Shown here piece by piece: positions 11,904 through 23,103 of a stretch of 64,000 nucleotides of DNA (its first letter is position 1; each line of letters begins with the position of its first letter). The DNA comes from Caenorhabditis remanei. Taxonomy: Eukaryota; Nematoda; Chromadorea; Rhabditida; Rhabditidae. The stretch is taken from positions 17,994,879 to 18,058,878 of the forward strand of contig NC_071329.1 in NCBI RefSeq assembly GCF_010183535.1. The letters run 5' to 3'. The translations under genes and the position numbers were made by a program. The notes beneath the pieces are model-generated. The model was not told where the DNA came from. It searched no databases and saw only the letters and a list, made by a program, of their open reading frames with translations.

Positions 11904-14900
11904 CTACACAGAAGAAGAGAATAGAAAACGCGTCATAGGCGCACCAGATTCGGATAATTCAGTCTCAGTTTGGACTTTCAATCTGAAATTATAGACATTT
12001 TTATCATCTACAGAGAGTTGTGGATCCGGTAGACAGTCGACGAGGAGCTCCAGTGAGTTGGCCATTGGGAGTAGGATGGAATTGGGGAAGATCAGGGAGC
12101 TGGAAAATTGAATTGTAATTGTTAATTTTGGCTTCTGGACACACAGACATACAGACACACAGAGAGATTTGATTCAGTTTTTGGCTAAAAAGACCGTTTG
12201 AATTCATATGAGACGTTTAGCTTCGAAAATCCAAAGTCCAAAAAAAATGGGATGTCTGGCGCACCTTTGACGCGTTTTATATTTCAAGAGATTAAAAAAT
12301 ACGGCATTTTTAGGATTCCACATAAAATTCAACAGAAAATCTCTCATTTTTCAGTGATTTTTTTCAATTTTTGTTTATTTCAATGATATGGTGTCAAAAT
12401 TTTAAAATTCGGGACGTGACCTATATCATTGGAAAGCTGAGAAAACGCTGATTCTAAATATATATTCAGTTTTTATCTTTGAGGCATGGTATTCGAGAAA
12501 CACAAGGTCAAAGTTTTGAAAATGTCCAATTATTTCCACTTTTTCCGCCTAAATTGCACAAAAAAATCAAAAAATTACCATTTTCATTTCAAATTGTGCA
12601 AAAACTCCCAAAAACTGCTAAAAATTGCGCATTTTCCATCAATTTCCAGTTTTTGAATTTAAAAACGCGTCAAAGGTACGCCAGACAACCCATTTTTAAA
12701 AAGAGAAAATCTGGAAAGAAAACGCGTCAAAGGTACGCCAGATAGCCCTTTTTTTGGACTTTTGGATTTTCGAAGCGCGTCAAAGGAGGCCCAGATAATA
12801 TAATTTTGAGATATATCTCAAGAAAACGCGCCAACGGCGCACCAGAAACAAAAACTCAAAAACGCGCCAGAAGCACGCCAGACAACCTATTTTTTTGGAT
12901 TTTTATGGTTTGGAAGCGCTTCAAAGGTGCGCCAGACATCCCATTTTTTCAGACTTTTGGATTTTCGAAGCGCGTCAAAGGTGGCCCAGATAATATAATT
13001 TTGAGATAAACCGAAAACGCGCCGTGGGCGCACCAGAAACTTTCAAAACGCGTCAGCGGCACGCCAATTAACTCGTTTTCTTTTGAATTTTTTTGGGTTG
13101 CCTGGCGCACCTTTGACGCAATTTCTTTCCAGATATTCTCGTCTTAAAAATGGTGTAGTCTGGCACACCTTTGACGCGTTTTTGAATTCAAAAACTGAAA
13201 ATTGAAGGAAAATATGCCAATTTGATATGGATATGGTGAATTTTTGAATTTTTTGTGCAGTTTGGGCTAGAAAAGAAGCAATAATTTGACATTTCCAGAA
13301 ATTGACATTGTTTTTCTCGAACACCAGACGTCGCGGGCAAAAACTGAGTATATATTTGGAATCAGGCTGATTTGAGCTTTCCGATGATATAAGTCACGTC
13401 CCATATTGAGTCGCTGCTCAACCAAATCGCGGGTTTTTAACGTGGACGAGCGATAGGAAGTTGAGTTTTTCGAATGCAGCTCACTTTTTCTATTGATATT
13501 GGTCACGTGCCATAACTCAATGATCTTCCCTAGTCAGTTGTGATTTTGGACAAACAGACACACACAGAGTGACTCACCTCGCCTTTTCCACCTTCGCTCC
13601 TTCCACCTCCTTCAGCGCCTCCATTAACATCTGCACCTCGCCAATCACATCTTCATGCACTCGAAATTGATAACATTTTCCATGCTCGGCTTCTACCATT
13701 AAAAACTCTATCAAATCCATGACATGTTCCTTGAAAAATATCTCATGTGTCACAAGAACATGCCGATTTTTTAAAGTCGTCATGGTTTGGTATCTTCCTT
13801 CATCGCCGAAATCGTTGAATATCAATTTCTGAGCAGTTTGCACCAGCGGGTGCTTAAACGCAAAGTCGCCATGAATCTCCAGAGAATCGAATAGGTTTTG
13901 GGGGTTCAAGGAGTAGTACAGATAGTTTAAGACCTCTGTAGCATTCGTTTTTATATCCAAACTTTTCACTGACACTATTTTAAGACCGTCCAAGATGGCC
14001 CCCTCGGTCCTCAGGGTGTCTACTATAAGGGTTCGATTCCCGATCACTTTCGACTGTAAGTACTTCATAGCGTCTGGAAGAAGTTTTGTGTAGCCGACAA
14101 CTTCTATTTTCAGCGGCGCTCCGTTCTTTAGGATAGTTAGCAACATATAATGATCAAAGGGCGGGGAAGTGCGTTTATATCGGTGGTAGAGAGGCGTCAG
14201 CTCTTCTTGCAGCTGGTTTATCCTTTTCCGATTCATATCAGGGTCATCTAATTGCAATACCAGCAATTCCTCTTGCAACTCCTCTATTCTATCCATAAAT
14301 TTCTGCTCCTCGTTAACCAATTTCATATTTTTCTCACTAATTCTATTTGTCGGAAATCGGTATCCTTCTCCGGCATTCCATGGATCTCTAGTCGTCTCCG
14401 GAACATCCGGCTCATACCTAATCCCATAAATATCCACGTCATAGTTCAACCCTCCTTGCTCATTGATTTCCTGAATCGACTCTGGAGTCTTTTCAATCGG
14501 ATAATGACGGATTATACCAAGATTGTAGGTGATGTCGTTGACTTGGAGGCTAGTGGGAGTGACGGAGAGGGTTTGGATGGGGAGAACCAGGGATTCTTCG
14601 ATAGGACGGATGGTGGAGCACCTTCGGGAGAGGTTGGATCTGGAAATTAGTTAGTTTTAGACATTGAGCGTCTTATAAACAACTATTTCTCTATCAAAAC
14701 CATTATCTGTCAATAAAAATGCTCTCTATCAGTACCTTATCAGCCTCAATTGTTTTAAACAAGCCTGATTTTTATCATTTTTGTCTTCAGTCTTATCAGT
14801 TGTAGATAAGTGAGTCTGCATGTTGTCTAGTATATTTTTATTACCAGGCCTTATCAAAATTGTTATCAGTTCAGAAAATTGGAAAGTTGTGAGTATTAAA

Positions 14901-15888
14901 CGCAGTCTTATCTTGAATTAGCGTCAGGTCTTATCAACTTTTTTTTGATAAGGCTTGTCATAAAAACGGCCTAGACAACATGTAGACTCGCTTATCTACA
15001 ATTGCGACGATTAAAAACGAAAATGATAAAAACCAGGCACAACATAAACTGATAACGTACTGATAGTCAAATTGCTCAAAAAGTTCAAAAATTCACCATT
15101 TTCATATCAAATTGTGCAAAAACTCTCAAAAATCGCACATTTACAGTTTTTGAGTTCAAAAACGCGTCAAAGGAACGCCAGACAACCCATTTTAAACGAG
15201 AAAATCTGGAAAGAAATTACGTCAAAGGTGCGCCAGACAGTCCAAAAAAAATTTAAAAGAAAATGAGTAAAAATGACTTTTAAATGAGTTATCTGGCGTG
15301 CCGTGCCGCTGACGCGTTTTTGAAAGTTTCTGGTGCACCGTCGGCGCGTTTTCTTAAGGTTTATCTCAAAATCATATTATCTGGGTCACCTTTGACGCGC
15401 TTCGAAAATCCAAAACTCCGAAAAAATGGGATGTCTGGCGCACCTTTGACGCGTTTTCTTTTCAGATTTTCTCGTCTTAAAAACGGGTTGTCTGGCGCAT
15501 TCTTGACGCGTTTTTAAACTCAAAAACTGAAAATTGATGGAAAATATGCGATTTTTAGGAATTTTTGAGAGGTTTCGCACAATTTGAAATAGAAATGGTG
15601 AATTTTTGAATTTTTGTGCAATTTGGGCTTGGAAAGAGGTAATAATTTGTCATTTTTGCCAAACTTTGACCTTGTTTTTCTCGAATACCAGATGTCGATT
15701 GCAAAAACTAAATATATATATCTAAAATCAGCGTATTTTCGGCTTTCCAATAATGTAAAATAGTAGGAAATTCATTTTCAGAAAACTCCTTTTCCAACTT
15801 TTTCAGCCCATACAAAAACTCACCTCAAATTTGGATTCATATATTTCAGAACATATTCCATACATGTTTTATCCATAGCTTCAGTCAT
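11904..15888 (-). CDS. DUF3557-family protein, copy 2, 440 aa
   Basis: Three minus-strand exons, 15888-15824, 14639-13578 and 12099-11904, with the same first-exon length (65 nt) and the same phases as copy 1, so the two are tandem duplicates. The N terminus is MTEAMDKTCMEYVLKYMNPN. DUF3557 hallmarks follow in exon 2: LGIIRHYP, then GG.NYDVDIYG. A Leu/Glu-rich coiled stretch (RIEELQEELLVLQL) and PLYHRYKRTSPPFDHY parallel copy 1 closely. The last exon has ILLPMAN..NFRLKVQ, again as in copy 1. The C-terminal tail SGAPMTRF is encoded by a copy of a dispersed genomic repeat (see findings). Function unknown. Confidence 0.8.
12230..13190. repeat. Cluster of CGCGTCAAAGGNGCGCCAGA motif units
   Basis: About ten copies of a roughly 22-base unit (CTGGCGCACCTTTGACGCG or its complement), in both orientations, spaced about 40-110 bases apart in intron 2 of DUF3557 copy 2. 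Their translations give the spurious SGAPLTRF / RQRYARQP repeats seen in open frames here. The same unit recurs at 15160-15520 and 16090-16290 and singly elsewhere. Confidence 0.85.
14690..15065. repeat. Palindromic MITE rich in CTTATCA words
   Basis: GATAAGTGAGTCTGCATGTTGTC on the left pairs with GACAACATGTAGACTCGCTTATC on the right. The outer parts share TATCAG/CTGATA words around a central TTATCA core. It lies in intron 1 of DUF3557 copy 2. Confidence 0.7.
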
Positions 15889-16349
15889 AGTGAGTTCCAA
15901 TTGAAAATTTGAGAAGAAAATGCGGCACGTGTGGAAATAGTGCTATAAAAGCGGAGAGTCCGCTAGAGAAAAAGAGAAAAATGAGAAGAGGAGAAGAGCA
16001 GCCCGGCTGATGGGCGGCGGCGGAGGGCCTCACGTGAAGAAAAGGATAGAGAAGTACACACGAGAGAGAGCAAGAAGACGAGGAGACGGAGAAGGCGCGC
16101 CAGATAGAAAAAATTCGGTCAAACCCGCGTCAAAGGCACGCCAGACATCTTAAAACAAAAATTCTAAATTTAAGCGCGTCGAAGGTGCCCCAGATAAGTA
16201 AAGATTGGTGAAAAGATTGGTGAGCGTCTAAGGCACGCCAGACACCCCAATTCTGTAAAACTTCGAAAACGCGTCAATGGCGCGCCAGACGCATATCTTT
16301 AGATATTCTGAGGAGAAGATGAGTGTACGTTCTGGGAATTTCCAAAAAT
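15889..16349. promoter_or_regulatory. Upstream region of DUF3557 copy 2 plus motif repeats
   Basis: 15889-16090 is unique, GC-rich (GGGCGGCGGCGGAGGGCC) and GA-rich, and is the likely upstream region of the minus-strand gene. 16090-16290 holds four more CGCGTC..GCGCCAGA units. Confidence 0.4.
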
Positions 16350-16668
16350 TGAGATCGGTTGAGATCGGTTGAAATCGGCTAACTAACTTTGAGATCCCGT
16401 CACGGCTTCCTGGGTTACTGTAACAATTTTATTTTAACGTGGCTGTGTAGATCACACCTAGTAGATCATTTCTGTAGTTGACAACTTTTTGATAGCTCCG
16501 CCCACTTTTGAGATATCCACTTCAAAGAGAGGCAGCAGAGAAGAGCAACACCCCAGTCCGTCTGCTACACATCTTCAAACGCGTATATCTCAAAAGTGGG
16601 CGGAGCTATCAAAAAGGTGTCAACTACAAAAATGTAGATCTACTTTTGATCTACATATTCTACAAAAA
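16350..16668. repeat. Hairpin MITE, GATCGGTTGAGATCGG family
   Basis: Begins GAGATCGGTTGAGATCGG, has TTTGAGATCCCGTCACGG, then a hairpin of GTTGACAACTTTTTGATAGC against its complement. It ends near 16668 at a TTGATCTACA word. The right GATCTCAACC terminus is missing. Confidence 0.7.
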
Positions 16669-16747
16669 TAAAAATATCCGCATGTCTGTCTGTGCGTCTG
16701 TGAGTCCTAACATTCAGAAAAAACTTTTTACTTTTATTCGACAAAAA

Positions 16748-17177
16748 TCACTCCTTCTTTCTAAAAATTCTATACAGCAGAACCAGAAAACAGACAACGA
16801 GAAGGATACCAAATGTGACGCAGAGAATAATGAACCAGGACTGAAAAATAAAAATAAAATAAAACACCTTACAACTGCGCTCTACCGAAACCGCCTTTGA
16901 AAAATGTCTCTTTTTCTCTGAGTCTCTCAATTTTGCACACTATTTTCTCGCGGTTTCGGTAGAGCGCGGTTGTAAGTCTACCCACCTTATTATAAAACGC
17001 GCAATAACTGTTCTCAACACAACAAAACTTGTAGTCCTCATGATTCTTGTCACCAGTTTCGTATTCCGGCGATTCCAAGTCTGCGAATTTTTCGGATTTT
17101 GATGAATATGTGGATTCTTGGAGGGATAACTTACAAAACTTGCATCGATTTTTTGATTTCTTGGTGAAATGTGACAT
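16748..17177 (-). CDS. Small single-pass membrane protein, about 76 aa
   Basis: Minus-strand exons 17177-17135, 17080-16986 and 16840-16748 join in phase across a typical 54-nt intron and a 145-nt intron. The product has a short charged N part, a Cys pair motif FCCVENSYCAF, and a clear C-terminal hydrophobic segment (about residues 47-68, SWFIILCVTFGILLVV..) followed by a basic tail RIFRKKE. The start is uncertain: no signal peptide follows the chosen ATG, and further 5' exons may exist. I do not recognise the family. The CC...C..F pattern recalls the exon at 35105-35231. Confidence 0.55.
16869..16976. repeat. Short hairpin MITE inside an intron
   Basis: TTACAACTGCGCTCTACCGAAACCGC pairs with GCGGTTTCGGTAGAGCGCGGTTGTAA across about 55 bases. 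It makes up most of intron 2 of the small membrane-protein gene. Confidence 0.85.
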
Positions 17178-17349
17178 TTTTATGAAAAATCTACGGATTT
17201 GGAATAGAAATGAAAGACTTTCCCAAATGTTTGAAAAAACTAAATTATTATCTTTACGTGGCCTTTGAAATTGTCTGTTCATTAGTTTACGGCAATTTAA
17301 AATTAGAAACGAAATCAATAAAATTTCAAAATTTCAAAATTTTCAAAAA

Positions 17350-17940
17350 ACATATTATTTGGTGGTCGAGAGAATTTTTTGGTGGCCTAGGAACCCAAAT
17401 CCTTGACTTTCTCGTTTTTTTTTGAAATTTTGGTGTTTTTCCACTTTCAGAAGGTCCTGATCATCAAAAGACCTAATTTTGGAGTGGTGGCCTAGAAACC
17501 CGAATTTTCGACTTTTACATAGCTTCCTACTCAAAACCAGCAAAAACCTTCAATACATTCATAAAAAATAACACAAAATCGATGAAAATGTCAAATTTTC
17601 GAAAAAAAATTTGGTGGCCGAGAAAATGTTTTGGTGGCCTAGAAACCCAAATCCTTGATTTTTTGGTTTTTTGCTCGAAATTTTGGTGTTTTTCTAACAT
17701 TCAGAAGGTCCTGATCATCAAAACTCCTAATTTGGGAGTGGTGGCCTAGAAAACCACTTGGTGGCCTAGAAACCCGAATTTTCGATTTTTTTGATTTTTA
17801 CATTTTTTACTTAAAAACCGTCAAAAATAACAAGAAATCGATAAAAAGTTCAAGTTTTCAAAAATATCGAAAAAAAAATATTGGTGGCCTAGAAACCCAA
17901 ATTTTCGATTTTCTCGGTTTGAAGGAAAATCTTATTAGTT
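17350..17940. repeat. GGTGGCCTAGAAACCC repeat array
   Basis: Several units with TTTGGTGGCCTAGAAACCC, CTTGATTTT, TTTTTCCACTTTCAGAAGGTCC and GATCATCAAAA words in a fixed order. The same family is found at 20800-21185, 22135-22300, 27030-28080, 39385-40060, 41205-42205, 45720-46370 and 51015-51690. Confidence 0.8.
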
Positions 17941-18315
17941 TTTTGGGTTTGGCACATTTTGAAACAAAGACGTTTTGAAATCGGTCATTCATTTTGAAAC
18001 CGAAAACAACAAAAATTGTCCGAAAAATCGGTTTCTGGCGTGCCATTGGCGCGTTTTGAGTGCAAAATCCAAAATTTCAAGGATTTTGTTCTCCTGGCGT
18101 GCCTTCAGCGCATTTCAAACTCAAAACATTTTAAATCGAAGATTCAATTTTTCGGTATTTTCGAATCAGACCCAATTTCCAAAGGTCTGGTGCGCCTTTG
18201 ACGCGTTTTGAGAGGAATTCCTTTTGACAGCTACCATTTTAAAACGCCTCGGTTGGTGTGTTTTTAGAACTTTAAATGAAAATCAATGAAATTTCATTTC
18301 AATCAATCTTATAAT
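17941..18315. other. Spacer with CGCGTC and TTTCAAAACGTC type words
   Basis: Contains three CTGGCG..GCGCG motif units and a GACGTTTTGAAA word; no gene. Confidence 0.5.
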
Positions 18316-19807
18316 CTAGAGAATAATACACTTCTTCTTCTTTTTCTTCTCCTCCTCTTTTTCTTTCTTCATCTGTTCTTCATGACATTTTTCCGCCTCC
18401 TTTTTTGCCTTCTCCTTTCTTTCCTGTTTTTTCTTCTGAATCTTCGCACATTCCTCCGGTTGCATATACATCTTCAAATTTTCTCTATCCTTTGCATATT
18501 GATTTTTCTCTTCTCTTTCCATTTTTTTCCACAGCAACTCAGCAAACTGTCTTTTCAACGCTTTCACCTCCTCCGTCTCATTTTCAGCACTATTCATCAC
18601 TAGTCTCTCCTTCCAGAATCCATACCACCCGTGTTCTTTTTGATCAAGTGCAAGGACTCTTGTTAGTTTTCCTGGTTCCTTTGTGAGGCCCCATGACGAA
18701 TCGCAATCATTCCATTTATGAGTAGCTTGCTCGAAAATCGTGAGGTATCCGTAGATATTGGTGAGATGGACGTTGTTGAAGTTTTTCAGGTCGGGATTCT
18801 GAAAAATAGTGATAGTGATAGGGATAGCGATAGGGATAGCGACAGTGATAACGATGGTGATTGATGACGTTTTGAAACCCCGTTTTGAAACCGAGGTGTT
18901 TCAAAATGGTAGCTGTCAAAATATCGCATTGAAATTTCCAGCCGAAAATGCGTGTTTTAAGCGAAAAATGCGATTTTTCTACAAAACGAAGAACAGCAAA
19001 AATAAAGATCAAACCGCGTCAGAGGAGCACCAGTTCTTTGAAAATTGGACCTAATTGATCTAAACTAATTCGAAAATACTGCAACTTTCGCAACTTTTCG
19101 AAAACCTCCGATTGTAAATTGCACCATAACTCGGTTAGATTTTGTCCAAAACTAAAAATTCTTGAATTTTTGGAATCAGCTCATCGAGACGCTTCGAATG
19201 AGTATAATCATGACTAGGTTTGGTGTATTTTTGAGGTCTATGCGCCTTTAAACTGGGTTACTGTAGTTTTCGTGTCGAGACCCAACTTTCCTTCAAACCT
19301 ATTCATGATTATACTCATTCGATGCGTCTCGGCGAGTAGATTTCAGAAATTGAAGAATTTTTTATTTTATCGCTTTCGCTTACCTTCAAATCCTGTTTTT
19401 TGAGTCCAATCTCAAAATCCATTGTCTGATTTGGCCCCAATCTATGGAACACCTGCGTAGTGATCCCTCTTCGAGCCCGTGGATTCACAATCTCGAATAT
19501 CAATGAGTGAACTTCCACTATGACGTCATGACAATAAGATCTCACTAATTTCAGACTGAATTTTGATGGTTGCCCGGGAGAAATTTGGAATTGATTTCCA
19601 GTCACTCGGAGTCCAAGGGTTGCCGGGTACGGAGTGTAGGAGGCACCTTTTACGATATTCGCGTACTCATTTTCTGGATCAATGTTTCCTTCTAGACTTT
19701 CAAAAACTGAAAATGGTTGCGAAACGTCTTTGGTTTTGAAACGGCTTACTCAATTTCTCCGGGTCGATGTAGGCTTCAGCGAAGTTTTCGCACAAATCGA
19801 TACTCAT
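18316..19807 (-). CDS. Nematode-specific protein with MSP-like region and C-terminal CaaX box, 276 aa
   Basis: Minus-strand exons 19807-19750, 19673-19384 and 18798-18316, phases 1 and 0. Residues about 40-120 look like a beta-rich domain (NPRARRGITTQVFHRLGPNQ) weakly reminiscent of the major sperm protein fold. A Trp/Tyr-rich part follows (YGFWKERL), then a Lys/Glu-rich coiled C-terminal third. The last residues are six Lys followed by CIIL and the stop, a textbook CaaX box with a polybasic stretch; terminal Leu favours geranylgeranylation by GGTase-I. The protein is therefore probably cytosolic and membrane-anchored. It is a paralog of the divergent neighbour at 19959-21611. The MSP assignment is inference; the prenylation motif is directly visible. 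Confidence 0.75.
19100..19365. repeat. Palindromic MITE (CATAACTCGGTTGGATTTAG family)
   Basis: Left arm with CATAACTCGGTTAGATTTTG and GAGACGCTTCGAATGAGTAT, right arm with ATACTCATTCGATGCGTCTC, and a TACTGTAGTTTTCGTG centre. The copy is in intron 2 of the minus-strand gene. Confidence 0.7.
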
Positions 19808-19958
19808 TTTGATGTAGGAAATGATTCTTTTCCTTCAAAATTTCCACGTAAATCTGGAGAAAATTTCAAAAAATTTCCACGCTTTCCCCTAGAAATCCAG
19901 ATCTTACGTGAATAATTTCAAATTCGAAATAAAAATTTATTTCAATTATTTCCAAATT
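19808..19958. promoter_or_regulatory. Shared divergent promoter region
   Basis: Only 151 bases separate the start codons of the two head-to-head paralogs, so the region must hold both upstream regions. No recognised motif. Confidence 0.4.
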
Positions 19959-21611
19959 ATGAGTTGCTACCTAACTTGCTATGATCCCCCTCCGCGTCGA
20001 ACCCACGACTCGGGGCCAAAAATCGCAGCTCTTCATGTCGATTTGCAACCAGTAACATTCTCAATTCCACTCAACAAATCTGTGAAATATTCGATCCAAA
20101 ATAATCATGATTGCCTGGAACAGGAAGTCTATGTGACCTGTAACTCGTTGTTATGCGAAATTCGGGATCCAAAAGTGAGGAATGGAGTGAGCACTCAGAT
20201 TTATGGTCTGATGAAGAAAGGGGAGACGATGGTCTTTGAATTGGGATTAAGAGATCAAAATGTGAGTTTATCGGGACACTTTGAATACGGGGACGTTTTG
20301 AAACTGGTTTCAAAATGCCTCGGGACGTTTCGCAACCATTTTGTAGTCCATGACAAGAGCGCTATTCATTTGCAACCGCCATGATCAAGGGACGTTTCAA
20401 TCCGAGACGTTTCAAAACTGGTTTCAAAACAACTTGGTTTTCAAACGTCCTGGATCGTGCCGTCACCACCGGGACACCTCAAAACCAAGACGTTTTGAAA
20501 CTGTCCATTTAGAGAATACGAGTAATCGAATAATTTAAAACCGAGACGTTTCGGAACAGTTTCAGGACCGCCTATTGGCTGGGTACGTTTTAAAACTAGT
20601 TTTTTGGTTTCAGAACGTCTTGGTTTTATAGGACGTTTCGAAACCAGAGGTTCTAGGCCACTGCCAAACTTTTTATTCGAAAATTTTTGAAAATTTGACA
20701 TTTTCATAATCTTCGTGTTATTTTGAATTGTTTTAAAACTATAAACTTTGTAAAATCTCAAAACTATATGGAAAAACACCAACGTTTTTAAAAAAACCGA
20801 GATAATCAAGAATTTGGGTTTCTAGGCCACCACTCCAAAGTTATGTTTTTTGATGACCGGATCTTTCTGAAAGTGAAAAAACCACAAAATTTCGAGAAAA
20901 AACCGAGAAAATCAAGGATTTGAGTTTCTAGGCCACCAAAAAATTTCTCGGCCACCAACATTTTTTTTTTTGATATTTTTGAAAATTTGACATTTTTATC
21001 AATTTCGTGTTTTTTAGGGTAGAAAACTACGAAAATTTTTTTTAAAAACGGACAGAAAATCGAAAATTCGGGTTTCTAGGCCACCAAGTGGATTTCTAGG
21101 CCACCACTCCAAAATTATGTTTTTTGATGACCAGGACCTTCTAAGAGTAGAAAAACACCAGAAATTTGGAAAAAAAAACTTAGAAAATGGTATTTTTATC
21201 AAAAAACATTTTCAGGACACCTCCTCCATCCCTCTTTCCCCATTGATCTTTTCTCCAGCCGGTTACCTGGAGATCTGTCATTACGACGCACAGAAAAAAT
21301 CAGATTCTGACTGGAAAAACAAGCCAAATGAAGTGGCGAAGTACGATATGATGATCGGTTCTACTTATGGCCGATGGAAGGAGAATTTAGTTTTGGAGGC
21401 GGAGTCTGAATGGGTGAAAAAGAAGAATGAGGAGTTTATTGAGAAGTTTCAGAAGTCTTTGGATGATTGGGAGTTGGAAACGGAGAAAATAGAAAAAGGG
21501 CAGAAGAAGATGATGACGGATTTGATGGCTGCAAATGTTCCGGTGGAGAAGGTGGTGGTGGAGGAGAAAAAGATAGAAAAAAAGAAGAAAAGAGTTCTTG
21601 GGTGCTGTTGA
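19959..21611 (+). CDS. Paralog of the 18316-19807 protein, ending in a CC prenylation-type motif, 232 aa
   Basis: Exons 19959-20261 and 21216-21611 (phase 0). It aligns along its length with the divergent neighbour: RDPKVRNGVSTQIYGLMKKG matches the same region there, then GYLEI, then STYGRWKENLV. A Glu/Lys-rich coiled tail follows. The C terminus is a run of basic residues and then VLGCC before the stop, a double-Cys end of the kind geranylgeranylated on Rab GTPases. The N-terminal 20 residues differ from the paralog (CYDPPPRRTHDSGPK). Intron 1 (954 nt) holds TTTCAAAACGTC words and a GGCCACC array. Probably a lipid-anchored protein, with the same caveats as its neighbour. Confidence 0.75.
20800..21185. 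repeat. GGCCACCAAAAAATTTCTCGG array
   Basis: Two units of the GGTGGCCTAGAAACCC family in reverse orientation within the intron of the plus-strand paralog. Confidence 0.75.
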
Positions 21612-22908
21612 ATGAATATTATGAACTTTTGTCGAGATTTTTTCGGAATTGAGACGATAGGGATATCGATAGGGATAGCGATATTTTTGAACTATATCAG
21701 ACAGATTAAGAGGTGCTTGATGGTTATGATGTTTCGAAATCCCATTTTGAAACCGAGGCGTTTTAAAATGGTAGCTGGTCAAAAGGAAGTTAAATTTCCT
21801 AGTCGAAAATGCAATTTTTTCTCTCAAAACGCGTCAAAGGCGCACCAGACGTTTGGAAATTGGGTCTAATTCGAAAATACCGAAAATTGAACCTCGGCGC
21901 GCCAAAGACACGCCAGATCATTGATTTAAGATGTTTTGAGTTGAAATGCGCTGAAGGCACGCCAGGAGAACAAAATCGTTGAAATTTTGGATTTTGAACT
22001 CAAAACGCGCCAATGGCACGCCAGGAAACCGAATTTTTGAACAATTTTTGTTGTTTACGGTTTTAAAATGACCGGTTTCAGAACGTCTTTGTTTAAAATG
22101 TGCCAAACCCAATTGGTAAAAACCGAAAAAATCAAAAAATTGGGTTTCTAGGCCACCAAAAAATTTTCTAGGCCACCACTCCAAAATTATGTTTTTTGAT
22201 GATCAGGACCTTCTGAAAGTGGAAAAACATCAGAAATTGGGGATTTGGTTTTCTAAGCCACCAAAAAGTTTTCTCGGCCACCAACTTTTTTTTTTCGAAA
22301 ATTCAACATGTCCATAAATAAATTGGTTTCCCAAGAAATTGTTACTTTTTTCTTCCCTTTCAAAAAAAAAGTTTTCTAAGAGCCCGTCCCCGTCCCGCCG
22401 TCTCCCTACATAAAGTCATTTCTTCCCCCCATTTTTTTTTAGTTTTTCGCTTTTTTTCCCCATCTAAAATTCCGTCCAGCACACAAAATTGTATGCATAC
22501 CAATTCTCTTTTTTTTGTTGTTTATGGCATTTTAGGCACAGAATTTAATCAAGAAATGTGCCATAAACACATTAATTCTTTGGGGAGATTGGATTAATCC
22601 AATTTTCCGCTTCTTTTCCTTTTTTGGATGAGATTTATTCGGATTTTTGGTCTTGTTTTGTTGGATTTCAGATGAAAATTTGGGATTTTTCAGTTTCAAA
22701 ATGTCCCAGGACATTTCGAAACTACGACACTTAAAATCCGCAGGTTTAGAACTAATCAAATTATTGATATTGAACATAAAACGGTTTCGAAATGTCCGGT
22801 AACAAAAAAATGGACGTTTCGAAAATTATCGAAAATTTTTCAAAAAACCCGTTTGAGAACAGTTTCATAACGTCCTTGGTTTCGGAGTGTCTCAGTTTTG
22901 AAACGCCG
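21612..22908. other. Intergenic, dispersed repeats
   Basis: Holds GATAGGGATAGCGA words just after the preceding gene (21655-21690), four CGCGTC..GCGCCAGA units (21830-22030), GGCCACC units (22135-22300), a CCGTCCC-rich stretch (22380-22410) and several TTTCGAAACGTCC words (22680-22900). No gene. Confidence 0.5.
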
Positions 22909-23103
22909 GTATCATCGCTATCATCGCTATCATCGCTATCATCGCTATCATCTCTATCATCGCTCTCATCTCTATCGTAGCTATCATCATTATCATCGCT
23001 ATCATCGCTATCATCTCTATCATCTCTATCATCGCTATCATCGCTATCATCTCTATCATCGCTATCATCGCTATCCTTGCTATCATCGCTATCATCGCTA
23101 TCC
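22909..23103. repeat. ATCGCT microsatellite
   Basis: About 195 bases of imperfect (ATCGCT)(ATC) units. It explains the Asp-Ser, Ser-Leu and Met-Ile repeat open frames in this region. Confidence 0.95.

Noticed and set aside
12198..13324. Repeated SGAPLTRF-like peptides suggesting a repeat protein
   Set aside because: Caused by intronic units of the CGCGTC..GCGCCAGA motif; frames are short, on both strands and lack splice continuity.
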